Positions 12,185-23,890 of a stretch of 64,000 nucleotides of DNA are shown piece after piece. Both the position numbers and the translations under genes were made by a program. This DNA comes from Branchipolynoe longqiensis (Eukaryota; Annelida; Polychaeta; Phyllodocida; Polynoidae): the NCBI GenBank assembly GCA_030323885.1, contig CM059194.1:2738495-2802494 (forward strand), in the 5' to 3' direction. Position 1 is the stretch's first letter. Each line of letters begins with the position of its first letter. The notes beneath the pieces were generated by a model. That model had not been told where the DNA came from and searched no databases. It worked only from the letters and a program-made list of their open reading frames with translations.

Positions 12185-12844
12185 GCTAACACATGACGTT
12201 AAATAATGTCAGGTTACTGTTATTATTTGGTTATGGTACATTATAATGTCATAGTAACGTTACTGATGTTATAACATGCATTGTAATATTTTGGGGTATA
12301 TTGTGACTGAGACAGAGGGGCAGCTATTTTGGATGACACCGAAAAGACATGTGAGATATAAAATATACCCAAACCTAATCCAACGTAATCTAGTTGATAT
12401 TGGTGTGATCTTCACTAGAAATTTAGCAGCGAGGACAGGATGATCTGGGCCAACCATCTTATGACCATTTAATGGGAAATTAACCTGCATTAAAGTGACA
12501 TTCAAGAAAAGTAAGTGGACCAACTTACACATAAGGAAGGGCCACTGCAGGGCAAACAAACTCAAGGATCACAGCAAGTACCCATTAAAAACATTGTTTA
12601 GCATTGTATACGTGGTACTCAGGTCAACATGGATGTGAATCTTCCATTGTCATTTAACATGCAATCCTGTCTGAAAACGTCACAATGACATTAAAAAAAG
12701 TATTTAGAACGTTATTAAATAACGTTGTATAACGTTTTTTACTCCATACCAAATAATGTTTATATGACTTTTGTATTATGTTATCGCAACATTTTATAAC
12801 ATTAGACTGACGTCAGTATGACGTTTTTCTGTTAGATGGATTGT

Positions 12845-13593
12845 CCTGGGACCGTATGCATGGGCCGCTGCTACTCGTAGCCGGAGCTACACACTATATC
12901 GCGGATAGCTATCCGCGGCTAGGATGGGGTCGGTGAAGTAGATCAAACAGTATGCACGGGTCCTCTAACCGGGGCGGATAGCTAACCGTGAAGTTATTTA
13001 TAGATTTGGGAAATCCCTCCAGTCGACGATATGAATAACGCCGCCAATGTGGCGGGAGCGTTAATAACGGTTCGATTTTATGGTTAATTTGAATAAATTT
13101 CACTTATTGCATATGTAAATCTGTCAAACATGATCGCATTGAATAGATTTGGGTATAATATATTGCCGCCGATTCGGCTGCGGTGGCGACGGCCATCTTT
13201 ATGACGTTGGACAGTATGGATATTGACATCGCTGCGGAGGCGGCGATTTGTTTACTTTACATTCGTCGATTCGAAAATATTAATATCGCTGCTGTTGCAG
13301 CAGCAGCGTTAATATCGCTTCGCATTTAGGGTTAAATTGATAAAATTTCACTTATTGCGTGTGTAATTCTGTTAAATATGACAGCATTGAATAGATTGAT
13401 ACCCTCACACGCACACTAACCGCTTGGGATACCCCGTTAACCCTGGTCTGGAGGCAGGGTAACTTAGCCTAGGCTATGGTCGGCGGTTAGCGCTGGCACC
13501 GGCTCATGCATGCGGATTGTCTACCGTTAGCCATGTGGTGCCAAAATAGCCGCGGTTAGGGCCCTAGCTCCGGCCCATGCATACGGGCCCTGG
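12845..13593. mobile_element. TIR element Z, copy 2 (tandem-duplication partner)
   Basis: Near-identical to 8473-9221, with transitions at the equivalents of 8990 and 9199. Confidence 0.72.
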
Positions 13594-13712
13594 CGGCTTC
13601 GTCTCCCAGTGGGACAGTACTTATAGAGTTGCCATAAGTGCGCACTGTCACAAATAAATCGGTACTCATCCTCATATGATCTTTGATGTTGCCAGGACGT
13701 AAAACTGTAAGA
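13594..13712 (+). mobile_element. SINE-A 3' half
   Basis: Begins in the GTCTCCCAGTGGGACAG body segment directly after TIR element Z and continues through GTGCGCACTGTCACAA to the 3' motif GATGTTGCCAGGACGTAAAA. It is the uninterrupted right flank of the tandem duplication. Confidence 0.7.
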
Positions 13713-13999
13713 GGCAACAATGTTAAAGTAACGAGTTCGGATATAAAGATTTAGGATCTCAATGGAAAGAAATGCTCGCTCCTGTCGTTTAATATCAAAT
13801 TCATTGGCAGTGGCGTATTTTCTGAGTCAGAGCTACTTCACATATGGCTTTTCTGTGTCAGTTCATCTCAGAAATGGAGACACAATTAATCACATTAGTG
13901 TTCTTTTTAGCTATGTGGGCTTTAACTAGCCTGAAATTAAATTATCACAGACTTGGCGCTGTTCAATAATGTAAGCCTGAAGATTGTGCCGGTTGGTTG

Positions 14000-14315
14000 T
14001 TGGAGTTTTAGGTCCTGGCAACATCTAAGGTCAAATCAGGATGGGTATCGATTTAATTGTGACAGTGCAAACTCATGGTGACTTTACAGTGCTGCCTCAC
14101 TGGGATCTCATACTGCTGGCACCATGATCCGATATCACACTCAGCCATATTATCTTGACACTGAGCTAACCAATCCTTGCCATATCCTATTAATGCTGAG
14201 GGCCAGGCTAGCTAGTGACAAGTATCAATTTAGTAAATCATTGGTTTGACTCTTGCGGGAATCGAACTGCGGATCTCCCACACCTGATACTCGGGTACCC
14301 CGCCTGGACTAATTA
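14000..14315 (-). mobile_element. SINE-A, minus copy
   Basis: On + it starts with the reversed tail (GTTGGAGTTTTAGGTCCTGG), runs through the body (CTGAGCCAACCAATCCTTG) and ends in a reversed B-box-like GGGAATCGAACTGCGG near 14270. It covers most of the family consensus. Confidence 0.75.
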
Positions 14316-14467
14316 ACTTGGTGTTTCCACCATTACCACAGCTTATCTATCATGGATTGAGATCAAATTAGATGATAGCAACTGATATCAAAGTAGATTC
14401 AGCCGCTATGTGACTTCGTCTGGTTTGATATCAGTCCATCATGTGTGCGGCAAGTAACTGTAACTGC

Positions 14468-15200
14468 ACAACTTTTTTACCAAATTAAAACAAGAAAACA
14501 TTTTAGCCTTTTTGAGGACAGCTAGTTTGTAGCATCTCATATTTTTTTATATTTTCTTTTTTATTGAGGCTGTATTTATACTATCCATAGTATATAAGCC
14601 TGGGTACCCAGGCTTGTTTTCAATGCTGGCCAGCTGTAGTGTTGGTGTTATCTTATCACACAGTAGCTGCTGATAAGGTATTTGATTGCCTGCATTTCAG
14701 TAGCAGATAGATAGTTGGTTGGTCTGGTTAGTAGTCCATATTAATTGTTTTTGATTTTCTTGGCATATATGTGCTTTATTTTGTCTACTCTTACTACTAG
14801 ACTAGCCTACTCCTATTTACATATCAAAGGCTGGTACATAGCTGTGTGGTGTGCTATCTGGCTACTGTTGGCATGGTTACTTTCCATTGGGCGTCCCGCT
14901 GGTGGGCCGTGACATATCACATGCCCCTTTGCAGTGCAGCTTAGTGGGGGTTTCCTACCCTTATTTTGCGCAGATATTCTTCGTATGTTTTTAGGTCAGG
15001 AATATAGCTTGTTAAACAAATTCCATCAATGAATTATACCTTCATCTAGATATTTATTTACCTTGACTACAACTTATATGATCGTGAGTTTTAAAAATTC
15101 ATGAGTATCTATTGAAACATAATTGATTGTATGCTTTTACATGTAAAAGCGATGGTTTGAATAACACAAAAAACAGTTCTCACCGTGAATATGCCCAATG
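14468..15200 (+). mobile_element. LINE-A 3' fragment, plus copy, split by LINE-B
   Basis: 14468-14544 (around AAACAAGAAAACATTTTAGCC) and 15002-15200 match consecutive parts of the LINE-A 3' end at about 2190-2450. The gap is filled by a LINE-B fragment in the other orientation. Only the last codons and the 3'UTR remain. Confidence 0.8.
14545..15001 (-). mobile_element. LINE-B 3' fragment, minus, nested in LINE-A
   Basis: Its reverse complement matches 17718-18165 from CCTGACCTAAAAACATAC to the A-rich tail (here a T-rich start at 14545). It is a 5'-truncated insertion of about 457 bp inside a LINE-A copy. Short ATAT sequences on either side may be the target duplication. Confidence 0.82.
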
Positions 15201-15596
15201 CTGGCTTGATTGATTGATTGATTGGTGGTTGCTTTACGCCGTGTTGGCAGCATAGGCCATATTCACGGCGAGAAATGTTTGTTCCTTGTTCAAACCATCG
15301 CTTTTACATGTAAAAGCAGACAATCAATTATGTGCCAATAGACACTAATTAAATTAGAAAGCTCACAATCATATATCTGTGGCCAAGGGAAACAAACTCC
15401 CATAGAAAAAGAAAAGTTTCATTAATAATTAATAGAATCCATTCAGTAAACTATATAAGGTGGTACAGTCCAGCTGCCCTCAAAAAGGCTAAAATGTTTT
15501 CCTGTTTTACCTTAGTAAAAAGGTCATGCATACTGTCTGCAGTGTAGAACCGTTGGCGCAGGGCCAAAAAATCAACGCAACTTAGTCAAATGTGTG
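15201..15596 (-). mobile_element. LINE-A 3' fragment, minus copy
   Basis: Starts with the reversed tail (GATTGATTGATTGATTGGTGG) and matches the reverse complement of about 2080-2480. It abuts the plus copy tail to tail, giving an inverted repeat with arms of roughly 200 bp centred near 15205. Confidence 0.82.
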
Positions 15597-15597
15597 G

Positions 15598-15631
15598 CAT
15601 GCCGTGTGGCCAATGCTGGCCACACGGCATG
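15598..15631. repeat. Perfect 15-bp palindrome with 4-nt loop
   Basis: CATGCCGTGTGGCCA, loop ATGC, then the exact inverse. It lies at the truncation point of the minus LINE-A copy. It could form a strong hairpin; no termination or RNA function can be argued. Confidence 0.8.
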
Positions 15632-16904
15632 AATCAACCATCAAGCAATCAAACTGTAACTATGGAAACATCAGGTTAAAGTTGTATGCTCCGATGGATT
15701 TGTTCAGTGGCAGATTATGGATTAGGCTGAGTAGGCTTAAGCCTCGGGGCCCTGAAGGGAGGGGTGCTTGAAAAGTGGTTAAATCGAGTGTACTAAAGCT
15801 CAATCTAGGGGACTGTCTGGCTCAGTCATGGGGCCCATGTAGTAGTTAATTCACACTGTGGTCGCGTTAGTGATATCTTTCAGTTAGATATATTAAGCCG
15901 ATAATTATAATCTATTTTACTTTACCAGTAGTAAGCTCCCATTAGTAAGCCACAATGCAACGCTGGTGTTATAGTTAGATGAATGTAACCTGTGGTTGGT
16001 TCTTGAAATGCACCATCGTTTATTTCAATAAAGGTTACATGCCGAACGGCGGTAGATTCTCCAAAGCTGTTTCAGCTGCTTAGCAGCAGGTGGACAGCTG
16101 AGGAGGCCGCACGGGAATTGCCTTAAGTAGATAGTGGGGTGACTAAGGGGAATGCAACAGACGGATAGCAATAGTACACACCAACAAAGCGTTCCTGCAC
16201 AAATAATACTTACATAATCTACTGTAACATATTCCTATTTACGGCATGGTGGGGAATGCAAATGTTCTATTACTGATCGGTGTACGTGACCAGGCACATG
16301 TATGTATGTATATATATATAGATATGTATGGGCTGGTGGTGCCTGAGTGGGATGTAAATAGACACAGTGGTGCTGGCAGGTCTGAGCATAAGGGGCACTC
16401 AGAGCCTACCCCTCTGCTTGGATAGTGATCACCATGCTCAAGGGTCAAGGTTGGTGGTGGCCATGGGGCCATACATCTTGGTGGTGGTGGGCAGACCACT
16501 GGTATCCATGGGACCAGGAATGCGGGATCCCTATTGGTAGGGCCATGAATGCTAGTTTCCCATTGGGGGAAAGAGGTGGGGTGATACTCTACAATGATCC
16601 CATGTAACCATATAAATAATAAACCAGAGGGTTTGATGCTCTCTCCTTCTTTACACGTTATACTCTTCCTTTCTCTTTGTCTGTATTGATTTCACCATAG
16701 CCTGCCTACACAACCACAGATTCAAGCTTTAGCTATTGTACAATCTATGCATCACAATTTGAAATTAGTTTTACTTTAAAGGTTTACCTTTGGAGATGTT
16801 TGAAGTGCATAATATGACAAATTAACTTTGGTTTGCACATAAAATGTTGGACATATCCCTTTAGTTATCCATTTCGAACATAGCTAAACAGTATAGTATA
16901 TATA
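15632..16904. other. No recognised gene or element
   Basis: Mixed-composition sequence with a short ATAC microsatellite at about 16300-16325 and short GGTGG-rich frames at 16420-16600 that lack codon structure or homology I can recognise. It may be intronic or decayed repeat. Confidence 0.5.
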
Positions 16905-18172
16905 TATCCAAGCTGCAGTAGATGTGTTCTGAGTCTAGGTTGATTCAAACCGAATGCCTCCAGCTATATGCAGATGACACAGTCATATATGCAAATGGCA
17001 CCACAGACGAGGAGGTAATAACTAAACTAAACAAGCTCCTACTAAAACTGGACGGGTGGTGTGAGTCCAACAAAATAACCATCAATGCAAGCAAGTCAAA
17101 AATAGTTCTCTTATCGCATAAACAAATGCCAGAAAGAAAACTACACTGTATGCTAGGAAACCAAACACTAGAAAATGTAGACCATTACAAATACCTACGT
17201 CTTGAGTTGGACAGCCGACTAAACTACAATCTATGTATAAACAAAATTGTCCAAAATGTAAACCACAAACTGTGGCTATTTGCAAAGCTAAGAGACTACA
17301 TGACACAAGAAATGTCAATAAAAATCTTCAAGGGCATGGTGCTCCCCTATTTTGACTATGGAGATGTAAACTACTTGGGTGTGAAAAAAGAACTTCTAAA
17401 AAAACTGCAAACACTACAGAACAGAGCCCTGAAAATCTGCCTCAGAGTAGACAAGCTGCACCCATCTATGACATACACAAAAGAACCAAAGTAAAATTGC
17501 TAGAAAATAGGAGAATAATTCATCTGAAAACGTTAGCATACAGCTATAGTCAAAAACAATAAACTCCTAACAAAACCACAAAGGACTACTAGAGCAAATA
17601 ATGCACCACTACTAAAGTAGACCAGAAGCCAAATAAAAGCTCATGAAACAAGCATGCTGGAAATGGCTGCAAAGGTGTGGAATGCCCAAACAGTAAAGGA
17701 ACAACTAATTCCTGACCTAAAAACATACAAAAAATATCTGCGCAAAGTAAGGCTAGGAAACCCCCACTAAGCTGCACTGCAAAGGGGCATGTGATAGGTC
17801 AAGGCCCACCAGCGGGACAGCCAATGGAAGGTACCCATGCCAAAAATAGCCAGATAGTACACCACACAGCTACATACAAGCCTATGATTTGTAAATAGGA
17901 GTAGGCTAGTCTAGTAGTAAGAGTAGAAAAAATAAAACATATATATGCCAAGAAAATCCAAAGAAAATAACATAGACTACTAACCAGACCAACCAACTAT
18001 CTATCTGCTACTGAAATGCAGGCAATCAAATACCTTATCAGCAGCTACTGTGTGATAAGATAACACCAACACTACAGCTGGCCAGCATTGAAAACAAGCC
18101 TGAATACCCACGCTTATATGATATGGACAGTATAAATACAGCCTCAATAAAAAAAGAAAGAAAAAAAAAAGG
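16905..18172 (+). pseudogene. LINE-B: 5'-truncated non-LTR retrotransposon with reverse-transcriptase end
   Basis: The frame at 16922-17494 contains the RT catalytic box in LQLYADDTVIYANG, then SKSKIVLLSHK, YKYLRLELDSRLNY and KIFKGMVLPYFDYGD, the usual order of palm, thumb and post-RT segments in jockey/CR1-type LINEs. The reading continues in other frames to a C-terminal end near 17770 (WNAQTVKEQLIPDLKTYKKY), so frameshifts are present. A 3'UTR of about 380 bp and an A-rich tail (18148-18172) follow. The endonuclease and N-terminal RT are missing. A second truncated copy is at 14545-15001. Confidence 0.85.
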
Positions 18173-18286
18173 TTGGATATGTTAGGGAAAATCTAGATAA
18201 GCGCATTCGGTTAGAAAATGTAATGTGTTTATAGTATTCTGCTCTTCCCTCTCAGGCGAGCATTGGCCAGGGTGATGACATCAGGT

Positions 18287-18357
18287 ATCCTAGGTGATGT
18301 AATTGTTATGACACTGGCCCGAAACGCAAGAGATGTGGGTTTGATTCCCACTCTAGG
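18287..18357 (+). pseudogene. tRNA-like remnant (Phe-GAA-like)
   Basis: CCTAG at the 5' side can pair with CTAGG at the 3' side. GTGGG/CCCAC forms a perfect T stem around TTTGATT, and CTGGC/GCAAG could pair as an anticodon stem around CCGAAAC (anticodon GAA). C replaces the invariant U33 and one anticodon pair is lost. It is probably a decayed tRNA or a SINE head, not a functional gene. Confidence 0.4.
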
Positions 18358-18467
18358 CACAATATTTCCCATTGTCATCATCCCTATGACACTCGTTTCC
18401 GTGACCTGGATCCTGTAAAGTTATAGGCTATATTGTATGGTCGTTGGACCTACAATGTGTGTGTATA

Positions 18468-19034
18468 TGGGTAATTCTAGCAAACTGGGCACGAAAGTGT
18501 GACATGGAAACCAAAAGTGAAAACCTTCCAAATAATAGCAAAGAACCTTCCAAATAATAGCCTAATCCAATGTCCTATGAAGGTTTGCATGTTTTGCATA
18601 TGTCAGAGTTGAAAAAATTAGATCTTATAGAAATTGAGCAATAAAGTAATATCACTTGTGTAAGATGAAACTCAAAGACACATCTAGAACTTCATTTTAA
18701 CATATACAACATAGTCAGACAAGATTTTATCAGTGTTTATTGATTAGCCTTAAGCAGGCAAGGTTATGACTTTCAAGAAAAAAGTTGAAAATTAAATAGA
18801 ACAAAAGTTTGGCTGCATGCATCGGGTAAATGTGTAAATTTTCACTTTTTCACATTAACACACAGTCATATAAGTAAACTTTTCATTTCTTTCTTTGGAT
18901 AGCTTCAATAAATGTACTTAACACACAGAGGATACAATAATTATTTGACTTGCAATCAATAAAAGAAAGAACAAATTATCAGCATTGTAATGTGGAAACC
19001 AAATATGTGGTGCCCAGTTTTAAAGAATGACCCA
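18468..19034. mobile_element. TIR element, ~570 bp
   Basis: The left end TGGGTAATTCTAGCAAACTG is matched, inverted, by the end at 19034 (CAGTTTTAAAGAATGACCCA), and GGAAACCAAA occurs inside both ends. The interior is AT-rich and non-coding. Confidence 0.6.
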
Positions 19035-19097
19035 AGTGTATTGCCTGTATCTATGTATTTGTAAGCATTAAGATGACTTAAAAAATGATACATGTCG

Positions 19098-19335
19098 CTT
19101 CATAGCCTGACGTAAGGCATTATTAGGATAGGGCAAAGACCAGTTGGCTCAGTGCCAGGATAACGTGACTGAGTGGGATATCAGGTCATGGTGCTGGCAG
19201 CCTGGTCTCCCAGTCGGGCAGCAATATGAAACCACCATATGTGCGTGTGCACTGTCACAAAAGTCGGTACCGGTCCTGGTATGACCTTAGATGTTACCAG
19301 GATGTAAAACTCCAACAACCAACCAATTCCGCCGG
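19098..19335 (+). mobile_element. SINE-A, 5'-truncated
   Basis: Body from ATTAGGATAGGGCAAAGACC through GATGTTACCAGGATGTAAAA to a CCAACAACCAACCAA tail. It lies directly 5' of the 20-bp minisatellite. Confidence 0.78.
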
Positions 19336-19360
19336 CAGACACGTCAGTTGTGAGTACATC

Positions 19361-19600
19361 TGGTGCCCTCTGTCCAATCCTGGTGCCCTCTGTCCAATCT
19401 TGGTGCCATCTGTCCAATCCTCGTGCCCTCTGTCCAATCTTGGTGCCCTCTGTCCAATCCTTGTGCCATCTGTCCAATCCTGGTGCCCTCTTTACAATCC
19501 TGGTGCCCTCTGTCCAATCCTGGATCCCTTTGTCCAATCCTGGTGCCATCTGTCCAAGTCTGGTGCCCTCTGTCCAATCATGGATACCTCTGTGTGTTAG
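19361..19600 (+). repeat. 20-bp minisatellite, ~12 units
   Basis: Unit TGGTGCCCTCTGTCCAATCC repeats exactly every 20 bp from 19361. Variants are mainly T/C at the last base and A/C in the middle, and the last units degrade (CTGTGTGTTAG). The 20-bp period is not a multiple of three, so long frames on both strands are translations of the same repeat in shifted frames. Confidence 0.95.
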
Positions 19601-22600
19601 TATATGGTTATACTATATGTGTGCTAGTATATGGTTGTGTGGATGGGTGTGTGGGTGTGTGTATGTGGGTGTAGGTGGGTGTGGGTGTGTAGGGATATGG
19701 TTGAGTGTGTGTTTGGATGTGTGTTAGTATATGGTGGTGTGTATGGGTGTGTGGATGCGTGTGTGTGGGTGTAGGTGGGTATGGGTGTGTAGGGATATGG
19801 TTGAGTGTGTGTTTGGATGTGTGCTAGTATATGGATGTATATGTGTGTATGGGTGTGTGGATGCATGTGTATGGGTGTAGGTGGGTGTGGGTGTGTAGGG
19901 ATATGGTTGAGTGTGTGCTTGGATGTGTGTTAGTATATGGTTGTGTGTATGTGTGTGTGTGTGTGGGTGTAGGTGTGTGTGGGTGTGTGGGGATATGGTT
20001 GAGTGTGTGTTTCGATGTGTGTTAGTAAATGGTTGTGCATGTGTGTATGGGTGTGTGGATGTGTGTGTGGGTGTAGGTGTGTGTGGGTGTGTAGGGATAT
20101 GGTTGAGTGTGTGTTTCGATGTGTGTTAGTAAATGGTTGTGCATGTGTGTATGGGTGTGTGGATGTGTGTGTGTGGGTGTAGGTGTGTGTGGGTGTAGGG
20201 ATATGGTTGAGTGTGTGTTTCGATGTGTGTTAGTAAATGGTTGTGCATGTGTGTATGGGTGTGTGGATGGGTGTGTGTGTGGGTGTAGGTGTGTGTGGGT
20301 GTGTAGGGATATGGTTGAGTGTGTGTTTCGATGTGTGTTAGTAAATGGTTGTGCATGTGTGTATGGGTGTGTGGATGTGTGTGTGTGTGGTGTAGGTGTG
20401 TGTGGGTGTGTAGGGATATGGTTGAGTGTGTGTTTCGATGTGTGTTAGTAAATGGTTGTGCATGTGTGTATGGGTGTGTGGATGTGTGTGTGTGGGTGTA
20501 GGTGTGTGTGGGTGTGTAGGGATATGGTTGAGTGTGTGTTTCGATGTGTGTTAGTAAATGGTTGTGCATGTGTGTATGGGTGTGTGGATGTGTGTGTGTG
20601 GGTGTAGGTGTGTGTGGGTGTGTAGGGATATGGTTGAGTGTGTGTTTCGATGTGTGTTAGTAAATGGTTGTGCATGGGTGGTGTATGTGGTGTGTGGTGT
20701 GTGGTGTGTGTGGGTGTGAGTGTGGTGTGTGGGTGTGTAGGGATATGGGTGAGTGTGTGTTTCGATGTGTGTTAGTATATGGATGTGTGTATGGGTGTGG
20801 GGGTGTGTGTGTGGGTGTAGGTGGGTGTGGGTGTGTAAGGATATGTTTGAGTGTGTGTTTGGATGTGTGTTAGTATGTGCTGGTGTGTATGGGTGTGTGG
20901 ATGCGTGTGTGTGGGTCTAGGTGTGTGTGGGTGTGTAGGGATATGGTTGAGTGGGTGTTTGGATGTGTGTTAGTATATGGTTGTGTGTATGGGTGTGTGG
21001 GTGTGTGTGTGGGTGTAGGTGGGTGTGGGTGTGTAAGGATATGGTTGAGTGTGTGTGTTGATGTGTGTTAGTATATGGTTGTGTGTATGTGTGTGTGTGT
21101 GGGTGTAGGTGGGTGTGGGTGTGTAGGGATATGGTTGAGTGTGTGTGTGGATGTGTGTTAATATATGGTTGTGCATGTGTGTATGGGTGCGTGGATCCGT
21201 GTGTGTGGGTGTACGTGGGTGTGGGTGTGTAGGGATATGGTTGAGTGTGTGTTTCGATGTGTGTTAGTATATGGTTGTGTGTATTAGTGTGTGGATGTGT
21301 GTGTGGGTGTACGTGGGTGTGGGTGTGTAGGGATATGGTTGAGTGTGTGTTTGGATGTGTGCTAGTATATGGATGTATATGTGTGTATGGGTGTGTGGAT
21401 GTGTGTGTGTGGGTGTAGGTGGGTGTGGGCGTGTAGGGATATGGTTGAGTGTGTGTTTGGATGTGTGTTAGTATATGGTGGTGTGCATGGGTGTGTGGAT
21501 GTGTGTGTGTGGGTGTAGGTGGGTGTGGGTGTGTAGGGATATGGTTGAGTGTATGTTTGGATGTGTGCTAGTATATGGATGTATATGTGTGTATGGGTGT
21601 GTGGATGTGTGTGTGGGTGTAGGTGTGTGTGGGTGTGTAGGGATATGGTTGAGTGTGTGTTTGGATGTGTGTTAGTATAAGGATGTGTGTATGGGTGTGT
21701 GGATGCATGTGTGTGGGTGTAGGTGGTTGTGGGTGTGTAGGAATATGGTTGAGTGTGTGTTTGGATGTGTGTTAGTATATGGATGTGTGTATGGGTGTGT
21801 GGATGCATGTGTGTGGGTGTACGTGTGTGTGGGTGTGTATGGATATGGTTGAGTGTGTGTTTGGATGTGTGTTAGTATATGGATGTGTGTATGGGTGGGT
21901 GGATGCATGTGTGTGGGTGTAGGTGTGTGTGAGTGTGTATGGATATGGTTGAGTATGTGTTTGGATGTGTGTTAGTATATGGATGTGTGTATGAGTTTGT
22001 GGATGCATGTGTGTGGGTGTAGGTGGGTGTGGGTGTGTAGGAATATGGTTGAGTGTGTGTTTGGATGTGTGTTAGTATATGGATGTGTGTATGGGTGTGT
22101 GGATGCATGTGTGTGGGTGTACGTGTGTGTGGGTGTGTATGGATATGGTTGAGTGTGTGTTTGGATGTGTGTTGTATATGGATGTGTGTATGGGTGGGTG
22201 GTGCATGTGTGTGGGTGTAGGTGTGTGTGAGTGTGTATGGATATGGTTGAGTTGTGTTTGGATGTGTGTTAGTATATGGATGTGTGTATGGTGTGTGGTG
22301 CTGTGTGTGGGTGTAGGTGGTGTGGTGTGTAGGGATATGGTTGAGTGTGTGTGTGGATGTGTGTTGTATATGGTTGGGTGTGTGGGTGTGTGGGTGTGTG
22401 ATGGGTGTGTGGGTGTAGGTGGGTGTGGGTGTGTAGGGATATGGTTGAGTGTGTGTTTGATGTGTGTTGTAATGGTTGTGATGTGTGGATGTGGTGTGTG
22501 TGTGTGGTGTAGGTGGGTGTGGGTGTGTAGGGATATGGTTGAGTGTGTGTTTGGTGTGTGTTAGTTTGGTTGCTTGTATGGGTGTGTGGATGCGTGTGTG

Positions 22601-23890
22601 TGGGTGTAGGTGGGTGTGGGTGTGTAGGGATATGGTTGAGTGTGTGCTTGGATGTGTGTTAGTATATGGATGTGTGTATGGGTGGGTGGATGCATGTGTG
22701 TGGGTGTAGGTGTGTGAGTGTGTATGGATATGGTTGAGTATGTGTTTGGATGTGTGTTAGTATATGGATGTGTGTATGAGTGTGTGGATGCATGTGTGTG
22801 GGTGTAGGTGGGTGTGGGTGTGTAGGGATATGGTTGAGTGTGTGTGTGGATGTGTGTTAGTATATGGATGGGTGTATGGGTGTGTGGGTGTGTGGATGTG
22901 TGTGTGGGTGTAGGTGGGTGTGGGTGTGTAGGGATATGGTTGAGTGTGTGTTTCGATGTGTGTTAGTAAATGGTTGTGCATGTGTGGATGGGTGTGTGTG
23001 TGTGGGTGTGGGTGTAGGTGGGTGTGGGTGTGTAGGGATATGGTTGAGTGTGTGTTTGGATGTGTGTTAGTATATGGTTGCTTGTATGGGTGTGTGGATG
23101 CGTGTGTGTGGGTGTAGGTGGGTGTGGGTGTGTAGGGATATGGTTGAGTGTGTGTTTGGATGTGTGTTAGTATATGGATGTGTGTATGGGTGTGTGGGTG
23201 TGTGGATGCGTGTGTGTGGGTGTAGGTGGGTGTGGGTGTGTAGGGATATGGTTGAGTGTGTGTTTCGATGTGTGTTAGTATATGGATGTGTGTATGGGTG
23301 TGTGGGTGTGTAGGGATATGGTTGAGTGTGTGTTTGGATGTGTGTTAGTATATGGATGTGTGTGTGGGTGTGTGGGTGTGTAGGGATATGGTTGAGTGTG
23401 TGTTTCGATGTGTGTTAGTATATGGATGTGTGAATGGGTGTGTGGGTGTGTAGGGATATGGTTGAGTGTGTGTTTGGATGTGTGTTAGTATATGGAGGTG
23501 TGTATGGGTGTGTGGGTGTGGGTGTGTGGGTGTGTGGATGCATGTGTGTGGGTGTAGGTGGGTGTGGGTGTGTAGGGATATGGTTGAGTGTGTGTTTGGA
23601 TGTGTGTTAGTATATGGTTGTGTGTATGAGTGTGTGGATGTGTGTGTGGGTGTACGTGGGTGTGGGTGTGTAGGGATATGGTTGAGTGTGTGTTTGGATG
23701 TGCGTTAGTATATGGAGGTGTGTGTGTGTGTGTGTGTGTGTGGGTGTGTGGATGCATGTGTGTGGGTGTAGGTGGGTGTGGGTGTGTAGGGATATGGTTG
23801 AGTGTGTGTTTCGATGTGTGTTAGTATATGGATGTGTGTATGGGTGAGTGGGTGTGTGGATGCGTGTGTGTGGGTGTAGGTGGGTGTGTG
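19601..23890 (+). repeat. ~100-bp G/T-rich minisatellite, about 4.3 kb
   Basis: Roughly 40 monomers of about 92-106 bp, each marked by AGGGATATGGTTGAGTGTGT. One subtype (TTCGATGTGTGTTAGTAAATG) forms a homogeneous block at about 20010-20670; another (GGATGCATGTGTGTGGGTGT) dominates 21700-22800. Most monomers contain four GGG tracts within 30 bases just before AGGGATATGG. Numerous long open frames on both strands arise only from the near absence of stops in this composition and are not genes. The right edge near 23890 passes into unique GC-rich sequence. Confidence 0.95.

Larger units (their letters stand above)
9239..13610. repeat. 4.37-kb tandem duplication, unit 2
   Basis: Near-identical repeat of 4868-9238, so every element listed in unit 1 has a partner about 4372 bp later. 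Past 13610 the SINE-A body continues without a break (GACAGTACTTATAGAG and on). The right edge of unit 2 is therefore the original sequence, and the edge at 9238 is the novel junction. Confidence 0.93.

Noticed and set aside
19361..19600. CRISPR-like regular repeat array
   Set aside because: The 20-bp units are contiguous with no spacers; it is a minisatellite in a eukaryotic genome.
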